A DNA stretch of 64,000 bases from the NCBI GenBank assembly GCA_041665785.1, contig JBAYIE010000001.1, forward strand, positions 1 to 64,000, read 5' to 3'. Below the pieces are notes generated by a model, which did no database searches, was not told the origin of the DNA, and was given only the letters and a program-made list of their open reading frames with translations. A program made the translations under genes and the position numbers. This DNA is from JBAYIE01 sp041665785. GTDB taxonomy: Bacteria; Bacteroidota; Bacteroidia; UKL13-3. How positions within the stretch are numbered: the stretch's first letter is position 1; every line of letters begins with the position of its first letter. Positions 63,119 through 64,000 of this stretch are shown here, one piece after another.

Positions 63119-64000
63119 TTAAGCGGGTTTGTACCTGCTTAGCTTTAAAATTTTATCAAAATCTTTTTCCTGCATCAATTGTTCCAGCGTTACTTCCGGA
63201 TTCTTACGCATATAGGATTGAATGATTTTCCAGCCCGTCCAAACGCCTATGGCAGGCGCCGATTCATGAGGTACACCATCGGCGGAGGTGAAGGGACCAT
63301 CATTGAGGTAACGCATGTATAGAGTAGGTTCATCTTTGTATAACAATTCCTTTTCGGCATAATGTGCCCACATTTCCGCTTCGTTTTCTTCAACCCATTT
63401 TAATTGTGCGCTTGTATAACCCAGAATCAGGGTATCATGAACATCCGGCAACAATGCTTTGGTGAAATACTTGACTTTGCCTTCGTAAAGCATTTGTGCT
63501 ATAAATCTACGGTCACGTGAGGTTTGTGATTCATAACGGGCAAGTCCTAATGCTTTAATAATATTGGGTAAAATATATTCCCGACGCAATTTCCGGATCA
63601 TGAATTCGGGAAATTCCAGCGAATGGTAATAGTCCTTGAAAACAGTATTCATATACATATCCAGTCCAATTCCGATTTGTTTATCGAAAGTTACATTGGC
63701 ATAACCAAATTCACTGATAAAACTGACAAACTCAGGAATCCGTGCATTCGGAAATTGAGCAGTGTATATACCCATGGCCGAAGTTAATCCCGTTTCCACA
63801 TCACTCAGATCGGTATAAAATGAATCCACCTGACGATAAAGCTTTTGGAAAGGAGCATAATTCAGCAACATGCGAATTTGTTTTGTAAATAACGAGTCAC
63901 CCTCGAAAGGCATGGCCAGCATGTCCTGGGCATAATAAAAATAGAAGTCGCCGTATTTACGGAACAGGTTTTCAAGTGCAGGCTCAAGCTGCCCTGCTTC
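63119..64000 (-). CDS. gldB: GldB-like gliding motility lipoprotein (5' end beyond window)
   Basis: The frame is open to the last base of the window, so the start lies outside. Visible are about 293 residues including EAGQLEPALENLFRKYGDF before the first internal Met. GldB hallmarks are the IGLDMYMNTVFKDYY segment, an aromatic/acidic helix region around YFTKALLPDVHD, and VPHESAPAIGVWTGWKIIQSYMRKNPEVTLEQLMQ near the C-terminus. GldB is a lipoprotein needed for gliding in Flavobacterium. It occurs widely in Bacteroidota, also in non-gliding species, so motility is not proven by it. The lipobox is not visible because the N-terminus is missing. Confidence 0.8.
   Translation of the reverse strand, partial: EAGQLEPALENLFRKYGDFYFYYAQDMLAMPFEGDSLFTKQIRMLLNYAPFQKLYRQVDSFYTDLSDVETGLTSAMGIYTAQFPNARIPEFVSFISEFGYANVTFDKQIGIGLDMYMNTVFKDYYHSLEFPEFMIRKLRREYILPNIIKALGLARYESQTSRDRRFIAQMLYEGKVKYFTKALLPDVHDTLILGYTSAQLKWVEENEAEMWAHYAEKELLYKDEPTLYMRYLNDGPFTSADGVPHESAPAIGVWTGWKIIQSYMRKNPEVTLEQLMQEKDFDKILKLSRYKPA

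Noticed and set aside
1..64000. CRISPR array, rRNA operon, prophage or replication origin
   Set aside because: No regularly spaced direct repeats, no rRNA-like sequence, no phage structural genes and no DnaA-box cluster were noticed.

Overview
The window is a stretch of chromosome from a member of the Bacteroidota. The evidence is internal. Three predicted exported proteins end in type IX secretion (T9SS) C-terminal sorting domains, and the last gene is a gldB-like gliding-motility lipoprotein. SecD and SecF are fused into one SecDF polypeptide, and there are phylum-typical families (DUF5606, DUF4293). Many genes are preceded by the Bacteroidota -7 box TAnnTTTG, in several cases with a TTG about 17-19 bases further upstream. 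Several proteins have Bacteroidota-style lipoprotein signals. I see no rRNA, intact tRNA, CRISPR array or prophage.

Positions 1-5500 look accessory. They hold the end of a LamG-like T9SS protein, a predicted ice-binding lipoprotein (Ig-like plus DUF3494), a Fic protein whose catalytic His is replaced by Gln, a cluster of six related motifs directly upstream of fic, and an IS3-like DDE transposase gene. Four diverged copies of a 100-130 bp repeat are scattered here; each starts with a GC-rich stem-loop and ends in a sequence resembling the T-arm and acceptor end of a tRNA. Positions 5500-8100 hold a small hydrophilic protein, a small outer-membrane-like protein, a T9SS BNR-repeat protein and a possible gene remnant.

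Positions 8.2-12.6 kb hold a Crp/Fnr regulator followed by a respiratory module: a Tat-exported multi-cluster ferredoxin, an NrfD/PsrC-like quinol-interacting membrane protein with an unusual C-terminal periplasmic domain, and a monohaem cytochrome c. No molybdopterin catalytic subunit is present. A quinol:cytochrome c electron-transfer unit, like a reduced Alternative Complex III, is the simplest reading. A three-gene operon of unknown exported proteins follows (12.9-14.9 kb).

From 15 kb on the genes are mostly housekeeping. They include metF, a family 2 glycosyltransferase, sucA, an alpha/beta hydrolase, DUF5606, and the fused cobalamin-dependent acyl-CoA mutase/G-protein icmF. Next come a GNAT acetyltransferase, an ArsC/Spx-like protein, an endonuclease/exonuclease/phosphatase protein with two rhomboid proteases, DedA, a LolC/E-like permease, recQ, manC-ldcA, thiL, DUF4293, a thiolase with ftcD, a beta-helix lipoprotein, a TIGR01777 epimerase, tadA, exbB-exbD and secDF. 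A uridine kinase, a TetR-controlled tripartite RND efflux operon (tetR-tolC-hlyD-acrB type), another T9SS exoprotein, dnaE, trxA and gldB close the window.

Long upstream ORF extensions were trimmed where the protein family, a signal peptide or a promoter box pointed to an internal start. The strongest leads are the NrfD/Fe-S/cytochrome module with its fused domain, the tRNA-end-like repeat family, and the Fic gene with a degenerate active site and an upstream motif cluster.
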